Shown here piece by piece: positions 1-9,421 of a stretch of 64,000 nucleotides of DNA. Source of the DNA: an uncultured Clostridia bacterium (GTDB lineage Bacteria > Bacillota > Clostridia > Christensenellales > Borkfalkiaceae); contig CALDOZ010000030.1 of NCBI GenBank assembly GCA_937912025.1, positions 1 through 64,000 of the forward strand, given 5' to 3'. Within the stretch, counting starts at the first letter, position 1. The number at the start of each line of letters is the position of its first letter. The translations under genes were made by a program, and so were the position numbers. Under the pieces are notes generated by a model. That model saw only the letters and a program-made list of their open reading frames with translations, was not told the DNA's origin and made no database searches.

Positions 1-49
1 GAAGTGTTGAACCTAAGCAGTAACGCAGTATTGCGAAGTAAATATGCCT

Positions 50-1492
50 TTAAAAATCGTCTAAATCACTACTTGCTATCGCATCCCCTATTGACTTTCC
101 TGATGCTTGCAGGCTAAACTTGTCAACGATAATTTTATCGCGCTCGCTATGAGTTAAACAACCGGCGCCACCGATACAACCACCGGTACATGCCATACCT
201 TCGATAAAGTTTGCGCCAAGTACGCGTTTTGACGCTTTTAAAAGGTTGAGTTTACACTCTTCAATACCGCTTGACGAAATTGGTTTGAAATCAAAGTCTG
301 AACCGTGTTCTTTAAGTCCTTGCTTAACGGCGTCCGCCAAGCCACCGCAACGCGCGAAAATTCTACCAAAATACGAAGCGTTATCAAGCATTGTTTCGCT
401 TAAAACGGTAACGTCAATATCGCGACTATCAAACAACGCTTGCAATTCTTCAAAAGTAATAACGCAATCAACGTACGGACGCACGTTTTCTTTTTGATAT
501 TCCGCTTTTTTAGCAGTACAAGGTCCAATGAAAATAACTTTTGCCGTTGGGTCGTTTTCTTTTATAAACTTAGAAATCATTGCCATTGGCGAGAGTTGGC
601 TTGAAACAAACTCGCTAAGCATAGGAAATTGCTTTCTAACGTACGATACAAACGCTGGACAGCACGACGATATCAACTCGCCTTTTTCTACAAGTTCGTG
701 ACTTTCGCCGTTAGCAACCATATCAGCGCCGAGCGCCGCTTCAACAACGCTATACGCGCCTAACTGCTTTATACCAGATATAACTTGACCGAGTTTCGCA
801 TACACAAACTGACTTGAAATACTTGGAGCAACTACGGCGTACACTTTATAATTGGTGTTGTCGTTACTGTCTCTAATTATATTGATAGCGTCAATTATAA
901 ACGATTTATCAACGATTGCGCCAAACGGACATTGATAAACACACGCTCCGCAAGAAATACATTTTTCGTTTTTAATAAGCGCCGAACCGTCTTCAGCGGT
1001 ACCTACCGCGCCTACTTTACAAGCCTTTTCACAAGGGCGTTTTCTATTATGAATAGCAGAGTACGGACACACTTTTGCGCACTTTCCGCAGTTAATACAT
1101 TTGGTTTTATCGATATGCGCTTTGTGTTGAGCGTCTATAGTGATTGCTCCGCGTGGACAAACGTCTTCGCAACGGTGAGCAAGACAACCACGGCAAAGGT
1201 CGGTAACTTCGTAGCCACCCATAGGACACTCGTCGCACGCTATTGATATAACTTCTATAACGTTAGGATTATCTTTATTTCCACCGATAGCGAGTTTTAC
1301 TTGCTCGCCAACGATTGCGCGCTCTTTATAAACGCAACAACGCATAGTGGGTTCTTTACCCTTGATAATCATTTTAGGAATGTCTAAAATTTTATCTTTC
1401 AACTCGCCGTTCCATTCGGCGCGAGCAACTTCACGAAGAACTTTATATTTTAAATGTTGTACTTTTGTATCAAATTTTTTTAAAACAGGCAT
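50..1492 (-). CDS. Monomeric [FeFe] hydrogenase, group B type
   Basis: Predicted cytoplasmic iron-only hydrogenase of 480 residues. Cysteine-rich ferredoxin-type modules fill about residues 86-190, including CINCGKCAKVCP near 132 and CISCGACVYQCP near 178. The H-cluster domain follows. The three H-cluster signatures are visible: SSCCPAF near 275, GPCTAKKAE near 323 and EGMACTGGCIGGAG near 435. The deviation from the group A TSCCPxW and MPC motifs fits group B enzymes, which are usually single-subunit proteins of fermenting Clostridia and Bacteroidetes. The ATG lies 37 bases downstream of a good TACAAT -10 box, but the ribosome binding site is weak. It is transcribed divergently from the DeoR gene. 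Direction of reaction (H2 evolution, uptake or sensing) cannot be told from sequence. Confidence 0.93.
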   Translation of the reverse strand: MPVLKKFDTKVQHLKYKVLREVARAEWNGELKDKILDIPKMIIKGKEPTMRCCVYKERAIVGEQVKLAIGGNKDNPNVIEVISIACDECPMGGYEVTDLCRGCLAHRCEDVCPRGAITIDAQHKAHIDKTKCINCGKCAKVCPYSAIHNRKRPCEKACKVGAVGTAEDGSALIKNEKCISCGACVYQCPFGAIVDKSFIIDAINIIRDSNDNTNYKVYAVVAPSISSQFVYAKLGQVISGIKQLGAYSVVEAALGADMVANGESHELVEKGELISSCCPAFVSYVRKQFPMLSEFVSSQLSPMAMISKFIKENDPTAKVIFIGPCTAKKAEYQKENVRPYVDCVITFEELQALFDSRDIDVTVLSETMLDNASYFGRIFARCGGLADAVKQGLKEHGSDFDFKPISSSGIEECKLNLLKASKRVLGANFIEGMACTGGCIGGAGCLTHSERDKIIVDKFSLQASGKSIGDAIASSDLDDF

Positions 1493-1528
1493 AATATCTC
1501 TATCTTTAGTTATTTTAATATCTTAGTA

Positions 1529-1557
1529 ATTGTATATCAATTTGAAAATATTGTCAA
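1529..1557 (-). promoter_or_regulatory. Promoter of the hydrogenase gene
   Basis: On the minus strand TTGACA (1557-1552) and TACAAT (1534-1529) are separated by exactly 17 bases. Its -35 box lies 8 bases from the -35 box of the divergent DeoR promoter. Confidence 0.75.
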
Positions 1558-1565
1558 ATGATATA

Positions 1566-1594
1566 TTGACATATAAAATAATTAAGCGTATAAT
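1566..1594 (+). promoter_or_regulatory. Promoter of the DeoR-family regulator
   Basis: TTGACA at 1566-1571 and TATAAT at 1589-1594 with a 17-base spacer: a consensus housekeeping promoter. It leaves a leader of about 90 bases before the ATG at 1691. Confidence 0.8.
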
Positions 1595-1690
1595 AAAATC
1601 AATCAAATAAGCAATAGTTTTGACTGATTACGCTCCATTTTAATATAAACGGCGTAAATTTATTTAAGTTTTTAAAAGGAAACGAGCAAT

Positions 1691-2440
1691 ATGAAAGACA
1701 ATTTAGAAAAAGAGTTTTTAGAATATTTGCAAAAAAATAAAACGGCAACAACGGAAGAACTTTCTTCTATATTTTATACGAGTTCTTCAACGGTTAGGCG
1801 TAAACTTTCAGATATGCAAACTAAAGGACTTGTAACGAGAACGCACGGCGGTGTTATTTTAAACGACGTTAATAATTTTATACCGAGTTTTTCGTTCCGC
1901 TCGCACCAAAACAGTCTTGAAAAAAAGAAAATTGCGCTTTCTGCTATTAAACTTATTAAAAACGGCAACGTAATTTTTCTTGACGGCTCGACTTCGGCAT
2001 TCTTCATAGCGGAATACCTTACCGAGTTTGAAAACATAAAAGTTATAACTAACGGTATTGACACGCTTTCGCTTTTATCTAAGCATAATATTAGAGCGTA
2101 CTCGACGGGTGGCGAAATTTCACGAACTAACCGCTCGGTATTGGTTGGACATTACGCCGAGCATACCGTTGAAAAAATTCACGCTGACCTCTTTTTCTTT
2201 TCGGCTAACTCGCTTGACGATATGGGCGAAATTTACGATTACAGCGAAAGGGAAAACGCTTTAAGGGAAAAAATGATGAAACAAGCGGACAAAAAGGTGT
2301 TTTTATGCGATAGCACTAAACTTTATAACCGCGCCACGTTTAAACTTTGTGAACTTTCTGACGTTGATTATTTGGTTACCAATAAAGACATTCGCCCCTA
2401 CTTTAAAACGGATAAAATACCTGAAATTATATTTGAATAA
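1691..2440 (+). CDS. DeoR/GlpR-family transcriptional regulator
   Basis: A 249-residue protein of normal family length. An N-terminal DeoR winged helix-turn-helix (about residues 8-58, ending with the typical RTHGGVIL) is followed by a phosphosugar-binding DeoRC domain with the GSTSAFFIAEYL segment near residue 99 and DLFFFSAN. Family members repress sugar or nucleoside catabolism genes and are released by a phosphorylated sugar. No sugar gene sits beside it, so the target is unknown. It is divergent from the hydrogenase, which makes control of that promoter possible but unproven. Ribosome binding site AAGGA lies 10 bases before the ATG. Confidence 0.9.
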   Translation: MKDNLEKEFLEYLQKNKTATTEELSSIFYTSSSTVRRKLSDMQTKGLVTRTHGGVILNDVNNFIPSFSFRSHQNSLEKKKIALSAIKLIKNGNVIFLDGSTSAFFIAEYLTEFENIKVITNGIDTLSLLSKHNIRAYSTGGEISRTNRSVLVGHYAEHTVEKIHADLFFFSANSLDDMGEIYDYSERENALREKMMKQADKKVFLCDSTKLYNRATFKLCELSDVDYLVTNKDIRPYFKTDKIPEIIFE

Positions 2441-2447
2441 TTTTAAG

Positions 2448-2481
2448 TCGGCATTACCTTTTAGGTTTTGCCGATTTTGAT
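2448..2481 (+). terminator. Rho-independent terminator of the DeoR gene
   Basis: Two-tier hairpin: outer arms TCGGCA/TGCCGA, inner arms ACCT/AGGT, followed by TTTTGATTTT. It starts 8 bases after the stop codon. Confidence 0.8.
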
Positions 2482-2488
2482 TTTATAC

Positions 2489-2583
2489 TGTCATGTTGAG
2501 AAGGGCTACTTGCTCTACTTTCGAAACATCTCTTTTAGATTCTTCGTAGGTCGGTCAAAGTAAGAAAATCTCAAAATGATGGA
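2489..2583. repeat. Imperfect terminal-inverted-repeat element
   Basis: About 95 bases whose ends are TGTCATGTTGAGA and, on the other side, TCTCAAAATGATGGA. These are near-complementary (TCATnTTGAGA against TCTCAAnATGA). Between them lies AACATCTC...AGATTCTTCG. The layout resembles short non-autonomous repeats common in intergenic DNA of gut bacteria. Only one copy is visible in this window, so its repeat nature is inferred. Confidence 0.4.
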
Positions 2584-2618
2584 TGGGCGGTATAGAACGG
2601 AAGAAATTTTGCAATTTT

Positions 2619-2650
2619 AAAAGCGGAGCGCCACTAACAACTCCGCTTTT
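2619..2650. terminator. Bidirectional terminator between DeoR and the LRR cluster
   Basis: AAAAGCGGAG (2619-2628), 12-base loop, CTCCGCTTTT (2641-2650). It ends 22 bases from the stop of the minus-strand LRR gene, so it most likely ends that operon. Confidence 0.75.
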
Positions 2651-2671
2651 GGTTAATTTAATAAAAGATTT

Positions 2672-5050
2672 TTAAAGTGGAACTTCACCGTCTGAGCATT
2701 CAACGCTAATAGCCTTAATAGTATCGTTCCAGTTATTTTTATGTATTTTTTTCCATTCTTCAACTGTGCCGGTATATATTATTTTTTCAAGTTTAGGGCA
2801 GTTTTTAAATGCTTTTGGTCCAATATACGTTAAAGATTTAGGTAAGGTTATGCTTGTTAATGACGTGCAACTATCAAACGCCCAACCGCTAATGCTTTCT
2901 AACGAATTGCCAACTTCTATACTTTCAAGACAACTACAATTTCTAAACGCCCACGCTTTAATTTCTTTTACGCTATTAGGTAGAGTCACGCTTTGTAATA
3001 ACTTACAACCGCTAAAGCCCGTTATTACTTCTAACTTATCGCCAAACGTTACTTCTTTAAGTTTGTAACAATTAGCAAAAACGCTTGAAGTCAATTCTTT
3101 TAAGTTTTTAGGTAAAGTTATTTGTGTTAAGTTTTTACAAGAATCAAAAGCGCCGCTACCGATATATTCAATTGAGTCTGGTAAAACAATTTCATTTATG
3201 CCCGAATTATAAAACGCACAGCCAGGAATAACCCTTGTGCCTTCTTCAATTACTACTTTATCTCCAAGACCGTTTTTATAATTAAGACCTACGTTAACTA
3301 AAACGCCATCGCAATAATATATCGACGATTTATTTATAAATTTTCCCGAATAAGGTGTTCCGTCAAGAATGCCCGATTCCACTTCTATTACTGATTTTGG
3401 AATAGAAATTTCTTCAACGGCGCTATACCTAAACGCTGAGATGCCTATTTTTTTAACGCCATTTGGAATATTAGCGCATTTAAGCTGGCTACAATGACTA
3501 AAAGCGTAAGCGCCTATTTCTTCTACTCCTTTAATAAAGTCAATACTGTTAACGGCGGTATGAGCAAAACAGTATTCGCTTATTCTTTTAACGCTTCCTT
3601 CAATTTTAACTTTACTAAGTTTTTTAAAGTTGTAAAATAATGCGCTATTAAGTTCTGTTACGCTACTTGGAATTGTAACTTCAGTAATTTCCTTGCCCTT
3701 TATAAGCACGTTAGGTTTTGACGCTGATTTTAAATAAATTCTATTAGAAAAACCAAGTCCCATCTTCATCCACGAGTTAATATCGCCAAGATAATTAATC
3801 TCAAGAAGATTATCCATTGCTAAAAACGACGATTCTTCTAACCTAATAACCGATTGTGGTATAGTAACCTTTTTTAAGTTTTTAAGACCGTTAAACGCCG
3901 AGTAACGAACGTTGACAACGGGGTGGCCTAAATAAAACTCTGGAATTTCAACTTCTTCGTCTTCGCCCGTGTAAGATACAAGGTCATAAGCAGTGGTATG
4001 ATATTCGCCTTTATACTGAAAATTGCCAAATTCAAATGTTAATTTTGTCTTTTCAAACTTGAAAGAATTTATTTTGACAATATCAACGTCGTCTTCTTCA
4101 ATTTTTTCTTTTGACGCGTTAACGTCGAATATAAATTTAGTCTTTTTAAAACAAGAACAGTCACCAATTATAGAAGTAATAAACATATCTTCCGTCCCGT
4201 AATAATATAGCGTATTTACCCTTCTTAAACCGTTTAAGGTAGCGTCGGTTATGCCTTCGCCTTCAATTTTTAAGTTTGATATTTCGCTATTATTAAATAC
4301 GCATTCTCCCATACTTTTGGCGCTTTTAGTTACAGTTACCGTTAATAAATTTTTAATGCCGGCAAAAGCATAGTCGTTAATACTTTCAAGGTCTTGACCT
4401 ACACACAATTCAGTTATTCTTTCGCCCTCGATATATAAAGACGCGCCGTTACATAACGGGTTTGCAGACGGGTTTTCAAAGCAAAGCGCAACCCATTGTG
4501 AAAGCGTGCCTTGGTAATGCACTTCTTTTAAATTTTCGCAACCGTAAAACGCATCTTTTTCAAACTTTTCAACTGAAGTTGGAATGGTAATTTTTTGCAC
4601 GCTTTTGCAGTTATAAAGAGAGTATTTTTTTACCGTTTGCAACCCGTCTTTTATAACCAAATGGTTACCGTCTTCACCCTTTACGTTTAAAGATGCGCCG
4701 TAATAAAGTGGGTTTGACTGCTCGGTAGCAAAGTTAAGCGAAAACCAATCATTTACTCCACCTAAGTAGTTAACTACGCGTAAAGAGGTACAATTTTCAA
4801 AAGCATTAGCGCGTATATCTTTTACGGTAACGGGAAGCGTTAAATCGCTAAGTTGATTACACTGTGAAAAAGCGTTTTCTTCAATTAACTCTACCCTATC
4901 TTTTTTATATACGCCGGGCATAACTAAGCTGGTTGCTTTTTTATTTGCTTTTAAAATAACTGCAAACGTTAATCCGTTTGCGTTATCTATAATTTTCTGA
5001 GAGCCAAACTTAAAATTCTTCTCGTCTTGAGTTTTAAAAAATAACCCCAT
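2672..5050 (-). CDS. BspA-type leucine-rich-repeat protein, paralog 1 of 3
   Basis: A 792-residue protein made almost wholly of LRR_5/BspA-type repeats. These have the pattern I-x-x-x-A-F-x-x-C-x-x-L-x-x-V-x-I-P-x-S-V and are broken by W-containing spacers of the type YLGGVNDWFSLNF...NPLYYGASL. It begins MGLFFK and has no hydrophobic signal sequence, transmembrane helix or cell-wall anchor, so a cytoplasmic location is the plain reading. Many BspA proteins are surface-exposed and bind host or bacterial partners, so this is unusual. Ribosome binding site AAGGAG precedes the ATG. It is last in a row of three paralogs sharing the MGLF start, on the same strand and separated by 59-88 bases, probably one transcript. 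The ligand is unknown. Confidence 0.85.
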   Translation of the reverse strand: MGLFFKTQDEKNFKFGSQKIIDNANGLTFAVILKANKKATSLVMPGVYKKDRVELIEENAFSQCNQLSDLTLPVTVKDIRANAFENCTSLRVVNYLGGVNDWFSLNFATEQSNPLYYGASLNVKGEDGNHLVIKDGLQTVKKYSLYNCKSVQKITIPTSVEKFEKDAFYGCENLKEVHYQGTLSQWVALCFENPSANPLCNGASLYIEGERITELCVGQDLESINDYAFAGIKNLLTVTVTKSAKSMGECVFNNSEISNLKIEGEGITDATLNGLRRVNTLYYYGTEDMFITSIIGDCSCFKKTKFIFDVNASKEKIEEDDVDIVKINSFKFEKTKLTFEFGNFQYKGEYHTTAYDLVSYTGEDEEVEIPEFYLGHPVVNVRYSAFNGLKNLKKVTIPQSVIRLEESSFLAMDNLLEINYLGDINSWMKMGLGFSNRIYLKSASKPNVLIKGKEITEVTIPSSVTELNSALFYNFKKLSKVKIEGSVKRISEYCFAHTAVNSIDFIKGVEEIGAYAFSHCSQLKCANIPNGVKKIGISAFRYSAVEEISIPKSVIEVESGILDGTPYSGKFINKSSIYYCDGVLVNVGLNYKNGLGDKVVIEEGTRVIPGCAFYNSGINEIVLPDSIEYIGSGAFDSCKNLTQITLPKNLKELTSSVFANCYKLKEVTFGDKLEVITGFSGCKLLQSVTLPNSVKEIKAWAFRNCSCLESIEVGNSLESISGWAFDSCTSLTSITLPKSLTYIGPKAFKNCPKLEKIIYTGTVEEWKKIHKNNWNDTIKAISVECSDGEVPL

Positions 5051-5138
5051 AATTCTCCTTTAACCGACCTATACGTCGCTTTTTATCTATTTTAAAAGTT
5101 TTAAAGTTGTAAGCGTAATAAATACAACTTCGTTATAA

Positions 5139-7904
5139 TTAATACCTGAAATTAACTTTAATATTATCAAAATCGCTATTATCTTTTTCGATTTTATCCC
5201 ACTCGTCTTTGCTACCACTAAAGTTAACAACTTTTAAGTTATCTAAACAATTTGTGCAAAGATTTATTTTTTTAACAGTTCTTGGAAGCGTTATAACTTC
5301 TAATTTTTTACAACCGTAGAACGTACCGAAAATAACTTCTTCCATGTTGCAATTAATTTCTATTTCAACTAAATTTTCACAACCTTCAAACGCATCAAGA
5401 GTCATACATCTAACGCTACTATCAACAATACATAACCCTGCTTTTTCCGCGCTTACTTTTACAAGACAATTATCAACGTATAACGCTCCGTTTACGTACT
5501 TATCTTTATTGTTTAAAAATCCTGCGTTTTTAAAAGCGTTTTCGCCTATACTTTTTACAGCGAAAGGAATATTAACTTCCTCTAAATTTTTACAGTTATA
5601 GAAAGCATAATCGTCAATTTTTGTTACACTTTCAGGAATAACCACTTTCTTTAAATTCATACATTCAAGGAAAGTGTATCCGCTTACATATGTTATACCG
5701 TTTGGTAATATAACTTCTTCTACTTCACATTCGTTAAACGCCGTACTTGCAACAAAACTAACGTCGCCTTTAACTTCGTAAACGCCTTTAACTTCGTTTT
5801 TAACTCTTATAAGACCGCCACCTAAATAAAGCGCTTCGTTAGTCCAATTATTTTCGTCTAATAAAATACCCGAGTTATCAAACGCTTTATATCCAACGAA
5901 TTGTAAATTATTAGGAATATTAATATCGGTAAGTTTTTCGCAATCGTCAAAAGCGTTACTACCAATATAAGTAATAGTGTTTGGCAAAACGACTTTAGTA
6001 AGTTCTTCGCAACCTTGGAACATATAATCGCTAATTTTAGTTATACCGTAAGGAATTGTAATTTCGGTAATGTTGCTTCGAGAAAATGCTTGATTACCAA
6101 TTTCAGTTACGGTGTCTGGTATATCTATGCTTTCAAGCCCGGTATCAGAAAAAGCGCAACCGCCAATAGTAGTAACGCCGTACGGAATATTGATTTCTTT
6201 TAAGTTTCTACAGTTACTAAACGCTTCTTCTAAAAGAACTTTAACAGACGACGGCAACACAACTTTTTCAATAGAATTACAACGGCAAAATCTACTATCG
6301 ACCTCAACCGTTCCTTCTTTAATAACGAGTTCAGTTAATTTTTGATTGTTAAAATACAATGGTCCGTGACCATATAACGGATTTGAACTTGTTTCATCAT
6401 CAAAAATAATATTACACCATTCTTCTTGAGTTCCGCCAAAATAGACGCTATACAAATTATAACAACCAGTAAACGCGTAGTTACCTATACGCTTAACAGT
6501 ATTAGGAATGCTTATTGACGATAATCCCATGTTATTAGCAAAAGCGTTATCGGCAATATACTCAGTACCTGCTAAAACTTTATCGCAAGAATCAACTGAA
6601 TCAATAGCAAACTTACCTACGTATAACATACCTTCTTTCCAGTTATCTACGTTTCGATAAATTGCTGTATTTTTGAAAACCTCTGCGCCAATACTCGTAA
6701 CGCTATCAGGTAATACTATATCTGCAAGCGAATGACAATTTTTAAAAACGGGTCTAGTTAAATATTTAGGACCGCCAAGTCTTGTTACCGGATAACCGTT
6801 ATAAAATTCTGGAATTTCAATAAAGGTAATAGCATCGTCAAGACAGTTTTCAATTCGATATTGATTGTCGTAATTTTTACCCTTATAAACGCAAGGCTCG
6901 TCAATTAATTCAAATTCTAAAAGTTTAGAGTATTTGTTTACTTTTACTAAAACGGAAGGCTCGCCGTCTTCACTGTCTTTCATTTCGTACTCACAATCAA
7001 AATCAACGTTAGCGTTAAAGAAACAATCAATAGTGTTAAACGAATTATCGTTCCAGTCCTCTTCATCGCCTAAGTAATCTACGTTTTCAACGCTATTAAT
7101 ATCAAAAAGAGCATTTTTATCAACGTCGCGCGAAAGGATAGCAAGAGTTACTAAATTACAGTTTCTAAACGCGCTTTCACCAATGCTTGCAATATCTTCC
7201 ATTAAAATAACGTTTTCAAGACTAGTACAGCCTGCAAAAGCGTAAGCGCTAACGCTACTTGTTTCTCTACCAAGTTCAATGGTAGTTGCCAATTCGCCGT
7301 TTAAGTACAATTTAGCGCCGTCTAAAAGCGGATTTGAATATTCGTCTACAAAAGCAATTTTAGCCCATTCGTCAGCGCTTCCGCTATAATAAACTTCGCT
7401 AACGTCTTGAACGTTATAAAAGGCTTTTGCTCCAATTTTTTTAACGTTTACACCTAAAATAACCTTTTCAATACTAGTGCAGTTAGTGAAAGCGTAATTA
7501 GAAATCTCAGTAGTTACCGTCGAAAAATCAACTTCGGTAACCATATCGCCTTGACAATATAAATCAGCGCAATTACTAAGCGGATTTGCTTTTTGGTCTG
7601 CAAAATTTATTTCGTTCCATTGCTTTACCGTTCCACCGTAATTTACGGTAGTCAAATTTGTACAACCATCAAAAGCGCCAGCGCCGATAGTTATAATAGT
7701 TTCCGGAATATTAATTTTATTAATTTTGCTAAATTTAAAAATTCCGCTTGCTATTTCTACTACGGGCTTGTTTTTATACGTTTCGGGTATGTTTACAGTT
7801 AATACGCCACCGTTAAACGCAACGACAGCAAAACCACCGCCAATTGACGACGGCTTAAACTTTAAATACTTTTCTTCTTCTGTTTTTTTGAAAAATAATC
7901 CCAT
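5139..7904 (-). CDS. BspA-type leucine-rich-repeat protein, paralog 2 of 3
   Basis: The largest paralog, 921 residues, starting MGLFFKKTEEEK. It is built from LRR_5 repeats from about residue 50 to the end, with several YSGSADEWAKIAF...NPLLDGAKLY-type spacers and a second spacer type (NWTNEALYLGGGLIRV) in the C-terminal half. No signal peptide, membrane segment or sorting motif is seen. Ribosome binding site AAAGGAG lies just ahead of the ATG. Length differences from its neighbours come from the number of repeats, as expected of a family that changes by repeat expansion. Function unknown; protein-protein binding is the usual role of such repeats. Confidence 0.85.
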   Translation of the reverse strand: MGLFFKKTEEEKYLKFKPSSIGGGFAVVAFNGGVLTVNIPETYKNKPVVEIASGIFKFSKINKINIPETIITIGAGAFDGCTNLTTVNYGGTVKQWNEINFADQKANPLSNCADLYCQGDMVTEVDFSTVTTEISNYAFTNCTSIEKVILGVNVKKIGAKAFYNVQDVSEVYYSGSADEWAKIAFVDEYSNPLLDGAKLYLNGELATTIELGRETSSVSAYAFAGCTSLENVILMEDIASIGESAFRNCNLVTLAILSRDVDKNALFDINSVENVDYLGDEEDWNDNSFNTIDCFFNANVDFDCEYEMKDSEDGEPSVLVKVNKYSKLLEFELIDEPCVYKGKNYDNQYRIENCLDDAITFIEIPEFYNGYPVTRLGGPKYLTRPVFKNCHSLADIVLPDSVTSIGAEVFKNTAIYRNVDNWKEGMLYVGKFAIDSVDSCDKVLAGTEYIADNAFANNMGLSSISIPNTVKRIGNYAFTGCYNLYSVYFGGTQEEWCNIIFDDETSSNPLYGHGPLYFNNQKLTELVIKEGTVEVDSRFCRCNSIEKVVLPSSVKVLLEEAFSNCRNLKEINIPYGVTTIGGCAFSDTGLESIDIPDTVTEIGNQAFSRSNITEITIPYGITKISDYMFQGCEELTKVVLPNTITYIGSNAFDDCEKLTDINIPNNLQFVGYKAFDNSGILLDENNWTNEALYLGGGLIRVKNEVKGVYEVKGDVSFVASTAFNECEVEEVILPNGITYVSGYTFLECMNLKKVVIPESVTKIDDYAFYNCKNLEEVNIPFAVKSIGENAFKNAGFLNNKDKYVNGALYVDNCLVKVSAEKAGLCIVDSSVRCMTLDAFEGCENLVEIEINCNMEEVIFGTFYGCKKLEVITLPRTVKKINLCTNCLDNLKVVNFSGSKDEWDKIEKDNSDFDNIKVNFRY

Positions 7905-7963
7905 AAATAACTCCTTTAATAAACCTATAGGCTGATTTTTATAATTTTTTATATATAAACGGC

Positions 7964-9379
7964 TTATCTATTCGCCGTTTTATTTGCTTGCGCGCACGTT
8001 ACAATTTCAGTATTAGTGAAACAATATAATGATTTTGCAGGGTTTGCTTTCCACTCATCGTAAAAACCTGAATAGTGCATCTTATTTACACCTTTACAGC
8101 CCTTAAACACGTCAGTCGTCACCATACTACTTAAAATATGTAATTCGTTTATTTGCACGTCGTTAAAAGCGTACTCGCCAAGATTAAACTCGTGCTCGAT
8201 AACGACTTTATTAAGCCACTTAAAACAACTAAACGCATAATCAGGTAAACTCGTTACGCTACTTGGAAGTATAATTTCGGTAACAACTTCGCCGTCAATA
8301 ACTAAATTAGCGCCGTTATAAAGTGGGCTTGAAAGATTGTCGTCGTTACCCTTATTATTAACGACTATGCTAAGCCAACTAACGATATCTCCGTCATAAT
8401 ATACATTTTTAATATTTTCACACTCGTAAAACGCTTTATAGCCAATTTTTGTTACGCTACTTGGAATAGTTACGCTTTGTAAGTCTTTTATATTAAACGA
8501 AAACTCTTTTATTTCGCTCACTCCGTTTGGAATAACTAAGTCGATAATTTTTTGACCGCCAATAAATAAACTTGCGCCGTAACATAATGGACAGCAAGAA
8601 GAGTCTTTATTGCCGTAATCATTTTCAAAAAGGATATTGCACCAATTTAAAACTTCGCCGTCGTAATACACTTCCTTTAAATTTTCACACTCGTAAAACG
8701 CGTCTTCACAAATTTTTTCAAGTGATTTAGGAAGGTAAATAACTTGTAAATTATTACAACTTTCAAATGCGCGTTCTTTAATAGTGGTAACGCTATTACC
8801 AACTTTAACTGACGTTAAGTTACTGCAACCACAAAACGCGTCTTCATAAATAATTTCAACGTCGTTAGCGATATCTATACTTTTTATATTGCTTCCTGAA
8901 AAAGCGCCCTCGCCTATCCATTTAACGCCGTTTGAAATTGTAACGGTATTAAAATTACCACCGCAAAAGGCAAATTTGTTTATGTGTGTTGTATCGTTTG
9001 GAATAACAAGGTCTTCAATTTCTTCGTCGTTGTTAACGTAAAGTTTAGCACCAAAGATAAGCGGACAAGACGATGCGCAATCGAACTCTATTTCACTCCA
9101 ATATTTTAAACTGCCTTGATAAATAACTTTAGATAAATTTTTACAATTATAAAAATTAGCGCCTTCAATTTTAGTAACGCTTACAGGCAAGGTAAGTTCG
9201 GTAAGCATAGTACACTCACCGAAAACTTCTTTTTCTATGCAAACTACAGGGTGACCTTTAACGACCTCCGGAACGACTACTTTGGTAACAAGTTTATTGC
9301 AAGAAATAACCGAGTATCCGCCCTTAGTTTTGTCAAATTTAAATTTTAAATTGTTTTGAGTTATTGAAAATAATCCCAT
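7964..9379 (-). CDS. BspA-type leucine-rich-repeat protein, paralog 3 of 3
   Basis: A 471-residue LRR_5 protein beginning MGLFSITQNN, first in transcription order of the three. It shares the N-terminal layout of its neighbours: a short MGLF leader, then a hydrophobic strand, then the phrase VKGHPVVCIEKEVF that opens the repeats. The YYDGEVLNWCNILF spacer recurs. No secretion signal is visible. The start is supported by AAGGAT just before the ATG. The MATE gene ends 42 bases upstream, so read-through from it is possible. Confidence 0.83.
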   Translation of the reverse strand: MGLFSITQNNLKFKFDKTKGGYSVISCNKLVTKVVVPEVVKGHPVVCIEKEVFGECTMLTELTLPVSVTKIEGANFYNCKNLSKVIYQGSLKYWSEIEFDCASSCPLIFGAKLYVNNDEEIEDLVIPNDTTHINKFAFCGGNFNTVTISNGVKWIGEGAFSGSNIKSIDIANDVEIIYEDAFCGCSNLTSVKVGNSVTTIKERAFESCNNLQVIYLPKSLEKICEDAFYECENLKEVYYDGEVLNWCNILFENDYGNKDSSCCPLCYGASLFIGGQKIIDLVIPNGVSEIKEFSFNIKDLQSVTIPSSVTKIGYKAFYECENIKNVYYDGDIVSWLSIVVNNKGNDDNLSSPLYNGANLVIDGEVVTEIILPSSVTSLPDYAFSCFKWLNKVVIEHEFNLGEYAFNDVQINELHILSSMVTTDVFKGCKGVNKMHYSGFYDEWKANPAKSLYCFTNTEIVTCAQANKTANR

Positions 9380-9421
9380 AATATCCTTAATTTTTTTAGA
9401 TTATATTGTTTTAGCGCCCTT

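Noticed and set aside
2672..9379. Surface adhesins of the BspA type
   Set aside because: Repeat type fits, but none of the three has a signal peptide or anchor, so surface location is not claimed.
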